NCBI GenBank assembly: GCA_018296165.2
Contig: JACKQL020000027.1
Span: 558,001-622,000 of the forward strand
Source: Termitomyces sp. T153
Lineage: Eukaryota; Basidiomycota; Agaricomycetes; Agaricales; Lyophyllaceae
Direction: 5' to 3'
Length of the DNA: 64,000 nucleotides
Shown here: positions 32,738-44,579 of the stretch, piece by piece
Position numbering within the stretch: position 1 is the first letter of the stretch
Layout: each line of letters opens with the position of its first letter
Translations under genes and position numbers: made by a program
The notes under the pieces: model-generated
Told to the model about the DNA's origin: nothing
The model's input: only the letters and a program-made list of their open reading frames with translations
Database searches by the model: none

Positions 32738-34962
32738 CTAATCCGGCCTCCTCACCCTCAACGTCCCAAAGACATCAGCATATACATGTGAGTCTGTACG
32801 TCTTAGAGGGCGTGGGCGTGGGCGAGTCGATATCCGGGCGGATAATTGCTCTTGCCCTTGCCCTTGCCCTTGCCCTTGCCCTTGCCCTTGCCCTTGCCCT
32901 TGCCCTTGCCCTTGCAGCTCCGGGTTCGGGTTCGTGTGATTGTTGGGATCGGAAGGAGGGAACGGAGCTGAAGGGAATGGGACAGAGAAGGGGTTGATGG
33001 AGACGGGCTCCCCTTCTGTATTTGCATTTGCATTGGGAAGAGGAGCTGGATCGGGAGGTGCAGCGGCGGCATTGATATGAGCGAGCGAGTGAAAATCGGA
33101 TGGAGCGGTGAGTCGGACTTCCTCTTCCTCTCCCAATGGAAGATACACACTCAGATCTTCCGGGTATGAATAGCTGTAGCTGTCCTCGTTGTTGTTGGGT
33201 GGAGGGGCGGGGAAGAGTATGATGCCAGAAGGTGGGGTAGGGAGTGTGTCTTCGTCTTCGTCTTCGTCTTCGTCTTCGTCATCGTCATTGGTGGGGACAT
33301 TTTGGACAGGGTTGGCTTCGTCGTTTGCTAAAGAGTTGAAGGTGAAGGGGTTGGCAGGGGCAGCGAATGAGGGTACGGGCTGCGCATCGTTTTCATGTTC
33401 ACTTTGAGAAGGGTTGGCTGCGTCTGAGTGGGAAGTAGAGTGCGCAGAGAAATGATCTACATCCACACGCACACGCTTCACGCTCCGCTCGACTTCTCTC
33501 TCCTCTTCACTGTCTAGATCTGTATCCGAATTCTTCTTGTCCTGGTCAGCGTCGGCACGGGACCGCTTGAAGCGCGGGGTAGGGGGGTGCATTGAGCATG
33601 GAAGGAAGGCATCGTCAGATGGATCGTCGTCATGATTCTCGTTATCGTCGCCGTCGTATTGACTCTCGTTGTCCGCATGTTTGTTTTTGTTGTCGTTTTC
33701 AATGTCGGCATACGACCGAGAGGGAGGGGGGAAACGAAGACTGGAACGGTTCATGGAACTACGCGGGCGTGGGCGGGTGGGTGTTTCATAGGTGTGGCTA
33801 ATAAAATGTTGATGAGTGAATTGGGAAGATAAAAGAGGGAAGGAACGTACATGTATGATGAGAGGTCTTGGGAGGGTCCGGGTGAGTGATCTTGACCGTC
33901 TGGGTAGTCATGATCAGAGTAACATCGAGTTCTATGTTCACTGTCATGGCCCCGTTCATATCCTTCCCTCCCCAGCGCCCTCCCCACCCTCTCCTCCCCC
34001 AAAACATCCTTGAGATACCCCTCTAACTCTGTCCACCCCTCCCTCTCTTCTCTCAGCGCAATCTGCGCCCTCATTACGCTCTCCAGTGCACGACGGAGAT
34101 CATCTTGTGCAGCTGTGAATGCCGTGTGCACAGTTTCGCGGCAGGAGACGAGGGTAGTGAGGAGGGTAGTCAGCCACGGGCCAGGGAGGGAGGTGGGGTA
34201 TGTGAAGAGATTGGGTGCAAGATTGGCAGGTTGTGCAGGCAAAGGGGACGAGGACGAGGGTGATAAGGGTGAGATGGTGTATTCAAGGTTGAGGTGGTTC
34301 TCGGAGTCGTTCTCTCGCGCTGGCAAAGGAGTGCTCATGGGAGAAGGAAATTGCGCTGGCGTAGCTTGAACCGAACAGCCTTTAGATTCGGGAGAGGGTG
34401 TTGCGTGGCGCGGGAGAGGTGCAATCACACGATCATCATCAGTATTAGACTTGGAGCCACTGCGCTCACGGAGTTCTCTGAAAGCTTGGAGGAGCTCGTG
34501 ACTCATAGGCGGGTTGATGTCTTCGGTATTCTCAGCTTCATATTCTGCCCAGCGCTGTTCAGCTTCGCGCAGAGCAATGAACAAGTGTGCACCGCGCTGC
34601 AAGGCACGAGGACCTGGGGGTACCTGCGCAGTGGGAGCAGGGTTTGCACGAGTAACTACAGTCCACGGCCGTGAATATGCGCGGCGGCCTGTGAAGACTG
34701 TCTTTATCCCATCATTGGTTTCGATTCTGATGAAGACAAGATTGGGGAGGATGGGAATTGTTGGGTGGGAGGCGCAGATGCAATCTATGATTTCAGAGCG
34801 CGTGAGGTTGACGGGAAGCTCATAGTGCTATAAACATCAATATTCAGTAGATGAGAATCAGTGGTGAATGAGGAAGTGCCAACTTACAGCGGCGTAGTCT
34901 CTAATAAAAGTGTCTTCTTGGTTGGCTAGTTCGTGGCTTGGCAGAGTCAGACTGACAGACAT
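32738..34962 (-). CDS. Unknown low-complexity acidic protein (703 aa, 3 exons)
   Basis: Exons: 34962-34888, 34827-33851, 33797-32738; introns of 60 and 53 bases (GTAAGT...TATAG and GTACGT...ATTAG), phases 0 and 2, giving 703 aa. No family is recognised. Residues 26-90 look folded (LPVNLTRSEIIDCICASHP, then a basic RRAYSRPW). A helical segment rich in Arg and Glu lies near 280 (REEREGW). The rest is disordered: runs of Asp/Glu, an (Asp-Glu) tract, a (Gly-Gln) tract and a basic tail RPRPRPLRRTDSH. It is probably nuclear, judging by alternating acidic and basic stretches; this is inference. Decayed copies lie at 16080-16560 and 36060-36925. The third exon could be further spliced. Confidence 0.65.
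32851..32916 (-). repeat. CTTGCC hexanucleotide array, 10-11 units (coding Gly-Gln)
   Basis: Ten perfect CTTGCC units from 32851 to 32910 plus one imperfect unit. On the minus strand they encode alternating Gly and Gln in the third exon. Both decayed copies of the gene lack the expansion, so it arose or grew in this copy only. Confidence 0.95.
33251..33284 (-). repeat. TCTTCG hexanucleotide array (coding Asp-Glu)
   Basis: About five TCTTCG units, coding an alternating Asp-Glu run in the same gene on the minus strand. It is a second expandable tract in one gene. Confidence 0.9.
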
Positions 34963-36059
34963 TTTCGGAGGTGGAAAGTCAATGTAAAATCGGAAAGCAG
35001 GGCAGGTATTTGTAGTCTTAGTGGAATGGCCATTTTCACTATCGCTAGGGCCCAGTTGGGAGAACAATACGGCGGACAAAAGTGACAAGTGTGAAATTGC
35101 TCATTTCGGGAATTTCCACCCAATTTTCACACAATACAATAGAAACTAGATACAGCACTAGTATAGAAGTACAATGGAACTTATTAGACAAACATATGTA
35201 TTGATTCTCAGACGTTCTGCGCTTGCAGCATCAGAAATTTGAAGGCTCGAGGAGACCTTCAGATTGATCTGGTGAACAACTGGCTTTCCCTTCAGGTTCC
35301 GAGAGATCGAGATTCCATATAACTCACCCTGGCTACCGTGCTCCTCTCCTCCCACAAAACACTTCACACCACACTCGAGACTGTCCGTCGCAGTAGAGAG
35401 CGTGATGAGGGTGCAGATAGCATTGAGGGAGGAGTGGATGGGGTTTGAAATTTGAGGGTTAGGTAGCAGTTTCGGATCCCCCGAGGCACGAGGGTGATCC
35501 GAAACGAGGGTCTACGTGATGAGATAAGCGTCGGAGGCGGGCACTCCTCGACGTTATCTCGAAGCGCAAGATTAAAGCAAAAAAAAAAATTCGCGCCCAC
35601 CCGCCACACCCTGGTAAGCAAGCTCGCAGGCTTGCTTTCATTGGCGCTTGACGTCCCGTTTACGTCGTCCATTAGTTGGCCCACCCGCCCATCGCAGCTC
35701 ACGCGGACCACCGGGGTTTCAAGCCAAGGGACCTTTGGCCCCTCTCCCCGCAAACGCGAAAGAAGTACAAATAACTAGAAGGATCATTGCATTGGGTATC
35801 TGTCGAACAAAGTAGATGATTTGTTGAATGCCATGGTTTCGATAGCTCGATGACCGACTGAACGAATACATAGAGCCCGTTTCTGTGCAGAAGGCACCGA
35901 TATTGAGGACGACGACAAAGCTTGATGCCATTGCAGTTACGACTACTCACCCACTGGATTTTGTGTGCGGTCTCCATCCTCTTTTTTTTTACCCAACTAA
36001 CTCAATATTTTACCAGCCATAACTACAAAACAACCCCTCTCTCGCCCGTAAAAGCTTTC
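34963..36059. other. No gene recognised
   Basis: Holds the promoter side of the 703-aa gene. An open frame of 129 codons on the minus strand (35364-35753), with another at 35158-35367 behind a possible intron, could be a small gene, but neither shows a domain. A run of nine or more A at about 35579 is noted. Confidence 0.35.
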
Positions 36060-36925
36060 AGTCCTTGTTCTCTCGTACGCCAGCAATGTACACGACGAAC
36101 GAAAAAGTGATGATAGATACAAAAACTCGCACTCCCCGTCTCATGACAATGAGAAACAATTCCAACGACGAACACGGTTCCGACTTCTCTCATGTTCGAT
36201 GTATTCCCGTGCTCCAAACGGTCTCGGCCCCATGCCGACTCGGAAAGAGGAAAGAGAAGTCGACTGTGCGCGTGGATTGTTTCTCTGCGCAATCTACCTC
36301 TTCCCACTCAGACGAAGGCAGCCGAATATGAAGACTTCACCCAACGCATATCCTCCTTTGCTACCCCCAATGCCCTCACCAACTACAAAGACGAAGACAT
36401 ACTCTCTTTTGCGCCCCCCAGCATCACACTCTTCCCTGCTCCTCAAGATAACTAGTTATCCATACCCCGAAAACTGAAATATGTATCTTCCATCAGGAGA
36501 TGTTGAAGAGGATGAGCGATTCACCGCTCCATCCAACTTTCACTCACTGCTCGTTCAACCGCCGCTGCCCCTCCCAGTCCAGCTCCAGCTCTCAATCCAA
36601 ACGCGAATCCAGAAGAGGAAGAGGAAGCCGGTGGCGCTATCCACTTCTCCGTCTCATTGCCTTCAGCTCCGTCACGATTCTCCCTCCTGATCCCAATAAT
36701 CATGCGAACCCGGACCATAACGCGGAGCCGCAACAGCGAGAGCAAGAGCCACACCCCGCCCAAACTTCGACTTACCCATGCCCCCTCGCCACTAACATGT
36801 ACCGAACTTGCATAGATATGCTGATTTCTTTGTGTCGTTGAGGGTGAGAAGGCTGCGGGGGGGTTGGACATGAGTGTGGTGAAGGATCGGGTGTGCCATC
36901 TAGTTGGATGATTTGTACGACGACC
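36060..36925 (+). pseudogene. Decayed inverted copy of the 32738-34962 gene (third exon)
   Basis: On the plus strand it reads pieces of the third exon of that gene in the right order: an Asn/Asp-rich stretch near 36090-36180, RVDCFSAQSTSSHSD near 36265-36310, SDSPLHPTFTHC and YLPSGDVEE near 36481-36560, and PPDPNNHANPD near 36690, then a piece equal to the 3' flank (GTGCCATCTAG and TACGACGACCAG near 36890-36925). Frames change repeatedly. It faces its parent across 1.1 kb, forming an imperfect inverted repeat. Confidence 0.75.
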
Positions 36926-37749
36926 AGGGTTTCTTCCATGTTTATGCCGGTGCTTGTGGATGCGGATGTGGAAAACCGAGCCTCCGCCACATACTTTCTC
37001 CATCCCGTTCTCCCTGTGCCCCGAACACGCACCGACTCGCATATGTATATGTCGATGCCTCTGGCATCCTGATGGTTCCTTTGACCAGAAGAGAGGGTTT
37101 TCCAAGGGAGAGGGGAAAGTGAGGGCATTCACCAGAATTCTTGGTGTACATCTTGCACTGGTTGAGTATCTCACCCTGAGTTCCCGATCAGAGGGCAGAG
37201 AAGTTGTTCAAATATCAATGGCATAGAATCAATAAAGATTGGGGGACGATATTAGTAAACTAATGTAAGGGTCTATGCCATCTTTGAAAGCAATGATATG
37301 GGAGGAGAAAGCCGTACGAATACTTGTCAAATAAAACAATGGTCACAGGTCACGAGTATGGTAACTGTTGTGTGCGGTAACAATACTTGTGGACAGTGCT
37401 ACTCGGCCATTGTTTCCGTTGACGGGCGCTTTGCAAAAGACAGGACCATTGTGGAAGAACAGCAGCATGGGACCAAATGGGGACGTGTGAAAATGTGGCG
37501 GCGGTGGTTCAAGTGGCGGTGGTCCAAGTGATCCGACTCATTCGAGTTTGCAAAACAGGTTCTAACAGACAAATTTCGCCATTGTGATCCTCTACATCGG
37601 CCTTCCATCAGATCATCTGCTGCTAATATGGCATGTGGAGATGCCACAGTGGGGGAATTTGGAGCAACAATGACTTTCTGTGATATATGACTCTGGAATT
37701 ACCAGGAGTCAGATTATACCTGAAGTATACAAAGTGAATGGATTTGAAG
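36926..37749. other. No gene recognised
   Basis: Near 37030-37075 a short stretch (CGACTCGCATATGTATATG) again resembles the end of the 703-aa gene, so a further scrap of that family may be here. Otherwise nothing is supported. Confidence 0.35.
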
Positions 37750-39562
37750 TTATACAGAAGATACAATGATATCCAGACCCAATTTCTCCAGTCCCCTCAA
37801 AAGACTTCGATCCTCATCAACGAGATTCATAAGATATCGTGAAATTTCAACACGTTTGAGCCCATGCGGATTACGACTCCCATGCCAACGAGACATGATC
37901 ATAAATGGAAGAACACCCTTAGAGGTGTGACAACAACTAATTCCAATCAATGACAGATGGGGGAACAGCTGAGCTGAAGAATCACTTAAATCACAGTTCC
38001 AGGTGAGTTGTCTTCCTATTGTATCAGTCAAGACTGACGAGCCAGTGAATCTAAGTGAGCATACAGAGTGAAGACACTTTAGTTTGAGAAGAGCAAGAAG
38101 GTCACCACGTCTTGCATTGACTGTCAAGTGGCGAATGGTGCAATTAGAACGTTCAATGAGACGCTCGATACTAGTATAATCTGCAGGGACAAGTGATCGA
38201 AGCGTCTCCAAAGATGGAAGAGTGAGGGCATCGAAAAGTCCCGCAGGGTCGCTCCAGAAAATACTGAATGAACGAAGGTTCTTGACGGTGAGTGCAGATG
38301 AGGTGATGTCGGCGGGGGAGTTGATGTAATTTCTAAAGAAAACGTCTTCAATCTGCGGGAACGAGCTTAGCAATGCTAAGCACTCTCCGGTTTCAAGCGT
38401 AGCTGCTGTTGAAAACTTCCTCAGATTTGACCATACGACTGACGTAAAACAATCTGGAATGTCAACTCTCCAACACAGATCAGACAGGGTTGGGATTTGT
38501 GCAAAAATGGAAACGATTTTCTGCATATCGCTGTCAGCAATATCAAATGTGCGGCGTCCAATACGGACTTTCTTCAGCAAAGGAAGACTCTCCGGCTGTA
38601 ATGTTAGAAGCTTGGTACAGATTGATGGTTGAAAGTTAAGTTTCACATTAGCCCATTGGCGAATATGTGAAAAAATTAAAGCCAGAACATTGTCGAATCC
38701 TCGGTCCTTGTTTTGATTGAAGTTAATGGCCAGAGGAGCACCTTGAGTGCGTTTGAGCCAGAGTCGGTATAAAGCTAGGTCAATATTTTTTCCCGCCATT
38801 CTGATGTTAAATGTCGACCAAAGAATTGGCATCGATATTGCAACACCTCTCCACCATCTGCAAACCTGGCAAAACAACATGGGCGGACAATTTGAATGCT
38901 TGAGAGGTCGCCTGCGCCTGCAGAACAGAGGTTCCAGCGCACAGAGAAAAATAAGACCCAGCACTTCCGCAGGTAGGCGATGAACGGGTGCCTCTTGTGG
39001 CTGATGAGCCAGTAGTTCATGAAATCTTGCATTCAGCTCATAGCTTGCTAAAGTGTCTGGGTCAGCGAGTAGAGGAGTCTGAGGATCTGAAGTTCTAATT
39101 CAGGTCTTGTCAAAGTATCTAACATATCTTTTGCTCACCATCATCTAGGGCATCACGCAGCCTACGGGCGCTGCTTATTGGACTGTCGGATGATAAATAT
39201 CGAGGACCTGACGCTTCAGTTCAGATTTTGTCAATATATCTACCATGCCTTGCTCACCGAATCCGTATTCTGGGGTGTCATGCACACTGGCATTGCTTAT
39301 TGAACTGTCGGTGGAAAAAGAAGATTGACTTGGACCTGATGCTTCAGTTGAGATTTTGTCAAAATATCTAACATGACTTGCTCACTATAATATTGGCTGT
39401 CACGCATACTGGCATCGTTGATTGAGCTGAAAGAAGATTGAGGACCTGATGCTTCAGTTCAGATGTTGTCAAAATATCCAACACATCTTACTCACGATAA
39501 TGTCGACTTCTTCTCCTTTTCCTGATTAGGAAATTGAAAAGTCGTCTCAACGTAAATGGCAT
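37750..39562 (-). CDS. F-box/LRR-type protein with tandem mini-exons (536 aa, 5 exons)
   Basis: Exons: 39562-39496, 39445-39386, 39335-39258, 39207-39139, 39086-37750. All four introns are 50-52 bases, begin GTGAGT or GTGAGC, end in CATCAG, CGTCAG or CTTCAG, and are phase 1, giving 536 aa. Exons 2-4 (60, 78 and 69 bases) and their introns are copies of one unit; each peptide starts SGP-type and is rich in Ser. Residues 1-22 are a basic leader (MPFTLRRLFNFLIRKRRRSR) like that of the gene at 14178. The F-box is at about 120-180 (PVHRLPAEVLGLIFL, then CQVCRWWRGVAISMPIL); LRR-like sequence follows. Role: probably a substrate receptor of an SCF ubiquitin ligase. Acceptors six bases earlier (GAAG) would also keep frame. 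Confidence 0.85.
39087..39495 (-). repeat. Tandem exon-intron units in the F-box gene
   Basis: Four near-equal introns with the core TTAGATATTTTGACAA...CTGAAG alternate with three short exons, period about 110-128 bases. Both intron and exon are multiplied. Each exon is a multiple of three with phase 1 on both sides, so adding or losing a unit keeps the frame. Confidence 0.9.
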
Positions 39563-40450
39563 GGAAGGTTATCGATATCAATATCGGTTATAGATGGGGT
39601 GGTTATTGGAAAAGCAATGGAAGGGTACAGTGTCTCTTAAAGCGAAGACGTTCTTGAAATGCCACTGCTGAGAACAAAAAAACAATAGAGATTCTAAGTA
39701 TCTGAGGCTGCAAACAAGGATACAATACCTATTGACATTGTCGTTGCGCCATGCTACAAGGGATCGACCGCACCTATAATCATTAGTGTATCGATGTTAG
39801 GAAAATGGCGAACAACTGGCACCGAACTAGTCACAAGTCCACACTGCTACTATTTACAACTCTCACGCGGGGCCTGCTCATCCCTTCGGACTTGTCCTCA
39901 TGCTACTGTATCTACTGAGTCTTGAAAGTGAGGCGTCACAGAGATGTGACGAAGACAAGTTGCTCTTCATCATCAAGATCCACACGACCACGCTAGGCAC
40001 AAAACCCTACAACCTCTCTTCTGGCGCGCCTGTGTAGTGTCACCATCAGGTATGGCTGATATACAGAGTTAACAAAAGCGTCAGCCTGTAGTGACTTCTC
40101 CTCTACAATTGCCAGTGTGTGTCATTGGCATTGTTTGATACTTTTACTGCTACTTGATAATTCTGTCGTCAAGGACTTTTTTTGTCCACAAGCATCCTTG
40201 GGCTTGTACGTCTTTCCATATCCTCACAACTGGAATATGAACTTTCACTCTGTCCCTTACCATTATTCTAACCGTCCTGATGCCATGGCAACTTGACATT
40301 GGTAGTGTGTCGACGATTAGTATTGCCTGGCCAGTACAAGGCCAGTAATCTTTTGTTTTTTTGTTTTGTTTTTGCTTTTGTTTTTTTCTTGTTCGAGATA
40401 CAAGTGCACATTCAAGCATGCATATTGCGCTTAATCGTCGCGCTTGTAAT
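39563..40450. other. Shared upstream region of two divergent genes
   Basis: About 1 kb lies between the starts of the minus-strand F-box gene (39562) and the plus-strand repeat gene (40609). No open frame of note. A T/TTTTG-rich stretch lies at about 40350-40390. Confidence 0.4.
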
Positions 40451-40453
40451 TGG

Positions 40454-40460
40454 GTATAAA
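40454..40460 (+). promoter_or_regulatory. Probable TATA box of the exon-repeat gene
   Basis: TATAAAA within GGGTATAAAACC, about 150 bases upstream of the ATG at 40609. A short upstream open frame starts at the ATG near 40523 and ends after eight codons. Confidence 0.5.
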
Positions 40461-40608
40461 ACCTAGTGTTCGCGCCCCCAGACCAGAATAACCAGCTTCC
40501 ACAACGATTTTTAGGTCAGGTCCATGATAACCTCATTTGGACGTCTGTAACAATCGACTGACAAGTCGAATTTTCCTTACACAGTTTCGCGTCTTATCTA
40601 GTGCATCA

Positions 40609-43600
40609 ATGCCCAAGATTTCTTCCAGGAGATCTAAAAAAGGTCGCAAGCCACAAAAGACCTCATCTAGGAAAGGTGGCAAGCCACAATTGACCGATAA
40701 TCCTCAAGCTGGTCTTGCCACCATACCACGGACTCAAAGCCATAGTGAGTCAATATTCTCGTACATGGTTGGGTTTCAAAGTTGCTCATTGGCATACGAG
40801 GTTCATGTTCTGGTCCTCAGCATGAAGGTAAACCCAATGAACATAACGAACAACCATCGGTTACTCTGAATCGCACACCGGAAGCCTCAGTGATGATCCC
40901 TGATGCTCACCCGACAGGTGCGAGTGACAATGTAGACCGTTTTAGTGACAGTAGATCGCCATTCGACCTCCTTAGTTCTCACCATACGCCCAATACGGAG
41001 CAATGTGTTCACACAAATGCGCAAACAAAGCTTGATAACTCCTACTACTACCTTCCGAATATAACCGACCGCTCCAACAATAGACCTGAAATCGGTCTCA
41101 TCCCTGTTCAGTATAACGATGATGATCCTCAAGCTGGCCTTGCCACCATGCCACAGACTCAAAGTCATAGTGAGTCAATATTCTTGTACGTGATTGGGTT
41201 TCAAGGTTGCTCATTGGCATACGAGGTTCATGTTCTGGTCCTCAGCACGAAGGTAAACCCAATGAACATAACGAACAACCATCGGTTACTCTGAATCGCA
41301 CACCGGAAGCCTCACCGATGATCCCTGATGCTCACACGACAGGTGCGAGTGACAATGTAGACCGTTTTAGTGACAGTGGGTTGCCATTCGACCTCCTTGA
41401 TTCTCACCATACGCTCAATACGGAGCAAGGTGTTCACACAAATGCGCAAACAAACCTCGATAACTCCTACTACTACCTTCCGAGTATAACTGACCGCTCC
41501 AACGATAGACCAGCATTCGGTCTCATCCCTGTTCATCATAACGATGATGGTCCTCAAGCTGGCCTTGCCACCATGCCACAGACTCAAAGTCATAGTGAGT
41601 CAATATTCTCGTACATGGTTGGGTTTCAAAGTTGCTCATTGGCATACGAGGTTCATGTTCTGGTCCTCAGCACGAAGGGAAACCCAGTAATGAACATAAC
41701 GAACAACCATCGGCTACTCTAAGTCGCACACCGGAAGCCGCACCAACGATCCCTGATGCTCACGCGACAGGTGCGAGTGACAATGTAGACCGTTTCAGTG
41801 ACAGTGGACCGCCATCCGACCTCCTGAATCCTCACCATACGCCCAATACAGAGCAAGGTGTTCGCACAAATGCGCAAACAAAGCTTGATAACTCCTACTA
41901 CTACCTTCCGAATATAACCGGCCGCTCCAACAATGGATCGGTATCCGGTCTCATCCCTCATTATAACGATGAACAACGGGCTTGCGCGGCCGTTCCACAT
42001 CCCCTCTTGACTTCCAGTGGGAACGCAGATCGTTCCAACGATATATCGCCATCTAATCTAACGCCCAAGAATTTCTCCGGGAGATTTAGGAAAGGTCGCA
42101 AGTCAAAATTGACCGATGATCCTCAAGCTGGTCTTGTCACTATACCACAGACTCGAAATCATAGTGAGTTGACATTCTTGTACACGATTGAGGGTTGCTC
42201 ACTGGCATACGAGGTGTATGTTCTGGTCCTCAGCATGAACGTAAACCCAGTGGACCGCCATTCGACCCCCTTAGGCCTCACCATAAGCCCAATACGGAAC
42301 AACCTGTTCGCACAGATGCGCAATTAACCCTTGACTACTCCTACTATTCCCCCTCGGATATCATTAGTGTACCGGCATCCGGTCTCGTCCCTGTTCATCA
42401 TAACGATGAACAACGTATTTGCGCGGCTGAGCAAACAATTCCACATCCCTACTTGACTTCCGGCGGCAATGTAGACCGTTCCAACGATATATCGTCATCT
42501 AATCCAGTCCTATCCAGTGCACCAATGCCCAAAAAATCTTTCAGGAAAATTAGGAAAGGTCGCAAGCCGCAATCGACCGATGATTCTCAGACTCAAAGTC
42601 ATAGGTTTAAAGTTAATGTTCTTGTACGCGATTGGGTTTCAAGGCTTCTCACTCGCATACGAGGTTCACGTTCTGGTCCCCGACATGAACGTGAACCTAG
42701 TGACGAACGTGACGAACAATTATCGGCTACTCTGAGTCGCACACTGAGAGCCACACCGACAATCCCTGACGCTCACTCGACAGGTGTGACTAATGTGGAC
42801 CCTTCCAACAGTAGACCGTCAGCCGGTCCCGTACTCACTCATCATAACGATGAACAGCGTGTTCGCGCGGCTGCACAAACGATTCCTCACTCAACATCCA
42901 GTGGCAATGTAGACCGTTCCAACGATGGATCGTCATCTGGTCTCCGTGCTCAAAATGGTTCTGTTCTTCTCACGCAAACAAGTTCTAATGTCCGACCATT
43001 ATCTGGTTCCAAGGCGGTCGCTTGGAAATCGTTCAACCATAACAGATGGAAGGACGCCCGTGTCCTTAGGATTCGCCCAACGATGAGTGCCAAAGATTGC
43101 CTTGACGTTCTTAGGGAATGTAATAATCTGCAAGCCATATCTGTCACTCTAAATTATGATCTTAGCCTTCCTATCAAAAGGACTATCCTGGTGACCCGGC
43201 TCGAAAGTCTCTGTATCTCGATCACAGGCCGTCTTTCACAAAACTTTCTTGATGCGATTATCTGTCCAAAGTTGCATACTCTTACGATGGAACGGGACGC
43301 TATGACAATACATTGGGCTGAAGCGTCCCGGGTAACACCTGTTGGGTTTAAGAACCTCGTAAAGCGATCTCGTTGCTCTCTACAGTCGTTGTCGCTTGTG
43401 AATATCTTTCCGTCAGAGTTAGAGCTTAAGGAGTTCCTCAAGCTGGATTTGAGTAATCTTCGGGAGCTTTGCGTTATAGATGTCCCACACGTTAACGCGA
43501 GGTGTAAACCGAAGTGCATTACAGAAGACGTCCTACAAATTTTAAGTGACAGAACAGAATCGACTCCGAAGTCTTTTATTGCATGTCCACGACTCAGTGT

Positions 43601-43835
43601 TCTGGAGATTTCTCCTTGCTGGGTTGATGACAGCAAACTTTCTAATCTTGTCGATCTGCGATCAGAAACAGAGGGTTCCTCGTTCACCCTTGCCTATCTT
43701 TGGGGTCCGGAGACAAAAGATCCAGAGCTTTCGAATGAACATGATATGATACGGTTTGAAGAGCTCAAACGAGACAGGGCGGGTAGGGTCTTTGTGGAGA
43801 AGATTAAAGGAACGGTCTTGGTACAGTATGATTAA
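40609..43835 (+). CDS. Basic/Ser-rich protein with tandem exon repeats and LRR-like C-terminus (about 1002 aa, 5 exons)
   Basis: Model: 40609-40744, 40801-41169, 41226-41594, 41651-42163, 42214-43835. Donors are GTGAGT, acceptors ATACGAG, all introns phase 1, giving 1002 aa. Exons 2 and 3 are both exactly 369 bases and differ at about 15 of 123 residues; exon 4 is 513 bases; the start of exon 5 holds a fourth, diverged unit. Each unit has SCSGPQHE, PDAH-TGASDNVDRFSD, DNSYYYLP and QAGLATMPQTQSH; a KGRKPQ basic block recurs. Residues from about 700 on form an irregular LRR-like region with no F-box seen. The acceptor GAG is rare; a CAG 20 bases on would break the frame with the GTGAGT donor. 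The N-terminus may extend through an intron ending TTACACAG near 40582. Function unknown. Confidence 0.7.
40745..42213 (+). repeat. Tandem exon-intron units, 425-569 bp period
   Basis: The donor GTGAGT within CATAGTGAGT recurs at 40745, 41170, 41595 and 42164: steps of 425, 425 and 569 bases. The introns are 56, 56, 56 and 50 bases and close to identical, so exon and intron were copied as one unit. The third unit carries an extra block of about 144 bases with the basic motif. A fifth intron-like stretch near 42604-42660 has lost its donor and is read as coding. Confidence 0.93.
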
Positions 43836-44579
43836 TTTTGCACGATAAGCTAGATGTTAGTAGTATAATCTGTTTCTAATTACTCTCTACCATAGCAATT
43901 CACAAGCTTACCATGATGATGTTTGAGCCCACGAGTCGTGACTTCTATGAGATCATCCGTAAAGAGTACTTACCTCTTGCGCTTTCATCAGTCAAAGTTT
44001 GCAGGGAATTGATTCGAGTGAAGACGTGGGGGCAAAATGCATCAATCCAAGAAAAGTGAGCGCCCTCACACATCCCCGGCCCTTTGGCATTGAGTGGTGT
44101 GTGCAACCACTGCCAACCAGTAATGATCGGACTACTAGAATAGTCCGAGTCCTCAGATCTAGGTAAAATTTGGAGCTAAGAATGGACTTCCAAGCCTGAC
44201 GAAAGGGGCCCTGCAGGATTATCCAAAAAATTCCAATAATCAACGTTAATCAACGAGCAAAGATCTTTGATCAATAGTGGTCCCAACGGGTTTCGGGCTA
44301 GGGTCGCTAAAGTAATTGCTAACTTTGAAAGGCAATCTAGTATCAACTCCGCGACTAGTAACAGAACAGTAATATGTCACAGAACGAAGCTCATCGTTCA
44401 CCTTCACCCTTGCTCATTCTTTGTGGGCAAGGGGAGACAGGATAGTACACGATTAAAAGTTCTCACCGAAAAGACGCGGTTATACGTTGGATCAGGTGTC
44501 GTAGTATGCTTGACCATAAGTAGTAAGATAAATCAGAAACAGATGTATCTATTAAAATTATTAGAAAATTTCTAGACCC
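43836..44579. other. No gene recognised
   Basis: 3' flank of the exon-repeat gene and of the F-box pseudogene. Short open frames only. Confidence 0.35.

Noticed and set aside
33189..33407. Poly-Ser open frame on the plus strand
   Set aside because: Antisense reading of the (Asp-Glu) hexanucleotide tract in the minus-strand gene.
40745..41650. Alternative introns with donor inside TACATGGTTGGG or TACGTGATTGGG and acceptor CCTCAG
   Set aside because: They can keep frame in single units, but their donors are not shared between copies. The GTGAGT donor is present in all four, so I prefer it despite the GAG acceptor.
40887..42000. Three similar 93-codon minus-strand frames (MTLSLWHGGKA...)
   Set aside because: Antisense of the tandem exons; they repeat only because the exons do.
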